NCBI GenBank assembly: GCA_023432005.1
Contig: JAEYVF010000082.1
Coordinates: 1-6,873, forward strand
Direction of reading: 5' to 3'
From: Actinomycetes bacterium
GTDB lineage: Bacteria; Actinomycetota; Actinomycetes; Actinomycetales; Microbacteriaceae
Length of the DNA: 6,873 bases
A program made the translations under genes and the position numbers. The notes under the pieces were generated by a model. That model saw only the letters and a list, made by a program, of their open reading frames with translations. It ran no database searches and was not told the DNA's origin. This document shows positions 6,747-6,873 of this stretch, piece after piece. How positions within the stretch are numbered: position 1 is the stretch's first letter; each line of letters starts with the position of its first letter.

Positions 6747-6752
6747 AGCCTA
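6747..6752 (-). promoter_or_regulatory. Predicted -10 box of the ABC exporter gene, leaderless
   Basis: TAGGCT on the minus strand is followed by six nt (CGTGAC) and the ATG at 6740, the same layout as before the CBS gene. No convincing -35 hexamer is seen at 16-18 nt; a TCGACC lies at 14 nt, which is short. The box overlaps a 10-bp palindrome TAGGCGCCTA (6751-6760) that includes the stop codon of the preceding gene. Confidence 0.45.
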
Positions 6753-6757
6753 GGCGC

Positions 6758-6873
6758 CTACCCCTTGGTCGAGCCGGCCAGGAGCCCCCCCACGAAGTAG
6801 CGCTGCAGCGAGAAGAACACGATGAGCGGCACCACGAGCCACACGAACGCGCCGGCCGTGAGGCGCTGCCACT
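6758..6873 (-). CDS. Carbohydrate ABC transporter permease, C-terminal 37 residues only
   Basis: The readable end is WQRLTAGAFVWLVVPLIVFF followed by SLQRYFVGGLLAGSTKG and a TAG stop. A last transmembrane helix followed by LQRYFVxGLLAGSxKG is the characteristic C-terminus of MalG-type (binding-protein-dependent sugar importer) inner-membrane permeases. The rest, including the EAA loop that contacts the ATPase, lies beyond the right edge. The substrate is unknown, and the solute-binding protein and partner permease would be expected upstream, outside the window. Confidence 0.8.
   Translation of the reverse strand, partial: WQRLTAGAFVWLVVPLIVFFSLQRYFVGGLLAGSTKG

Overview
This is a GC-rich (roughly 70% by eye), densely packed chromosomal segment, most likely from a high-GC actinobacterium. 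Microbacteriaceae or a close relative is my best guess. The guess rests on base composition, a side-by-side cystathionine beta-synthase / cystathionine gamma-synthase pair like that of other actinobacteria, and TAGGCT-type -10 boxes placed directly in front of start codons. I see no RNA gene, insertion sequence, phage gene or CRISPR array. All recognisable genes lie on the minus strand, so transcription runs from high to low coordinates.

In transcription order: (1) 6873-6758, the last 37 residues of a carbohydrate ABC-transporter inner-membrane permease (MalG type), cut by the window edge; (2) 6740-4857, a complete fused ABC exporter (six-helix membrane domain plus ATPase); (3) a 192-bp gap, 4665-4856, full of short direct and inverted repeats; (4) 4664-3303, a cystathionine beta-synthase with tandem C-terminal CBS domains; (5) 3261-2092, a PLP-dependent cystathionine gamma-synthase/gamma-lyase; (6) a 142-bp gap with a 12-bp dyad; (7) 1949-660, a 12-helix APC-superfamily amino-acid permease resembling YjeH; (8) 673-1, a cyclase-family (kynurenine-formamidase-like) hydrolase whose start overlaps the permease end by 14 bp and which runs off the left edge.

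The core metabolic theme is sulfur amino acids. The CBS enzyme condenses homocysteine and serine to cystathionine, and the neighbouring gamma-family enzyme either cleaves it to cysteine or makes it from an activated homoserine, so the pair carries transsulfuration. The downstream permease belongs to a branch that includes a methionine/branched-chain amino-acid exporter, but its coupling to the cyclase-family hydrolase rather than to the sulfur genes suggests a separate unit.

Reading the intergenic DNA, I infer three transcription units: the exporter, cbs-metB, and permease-cyclase. Each would start at or next to its first codon (probable leaderless mRNAs), and each gap between units holds a GC-rich hairpin that could end the upstream transcript. 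The region is mostly ordinary. The least ordinary items are the repeat-built hairpin set before the CBS gene, the matching TAGGCT-N6-ATG starts, a strongly enriched GGATGC/GCATCC hexamer, and the extra N-terminal domain and altered metal motif of the cyclase-family protein.
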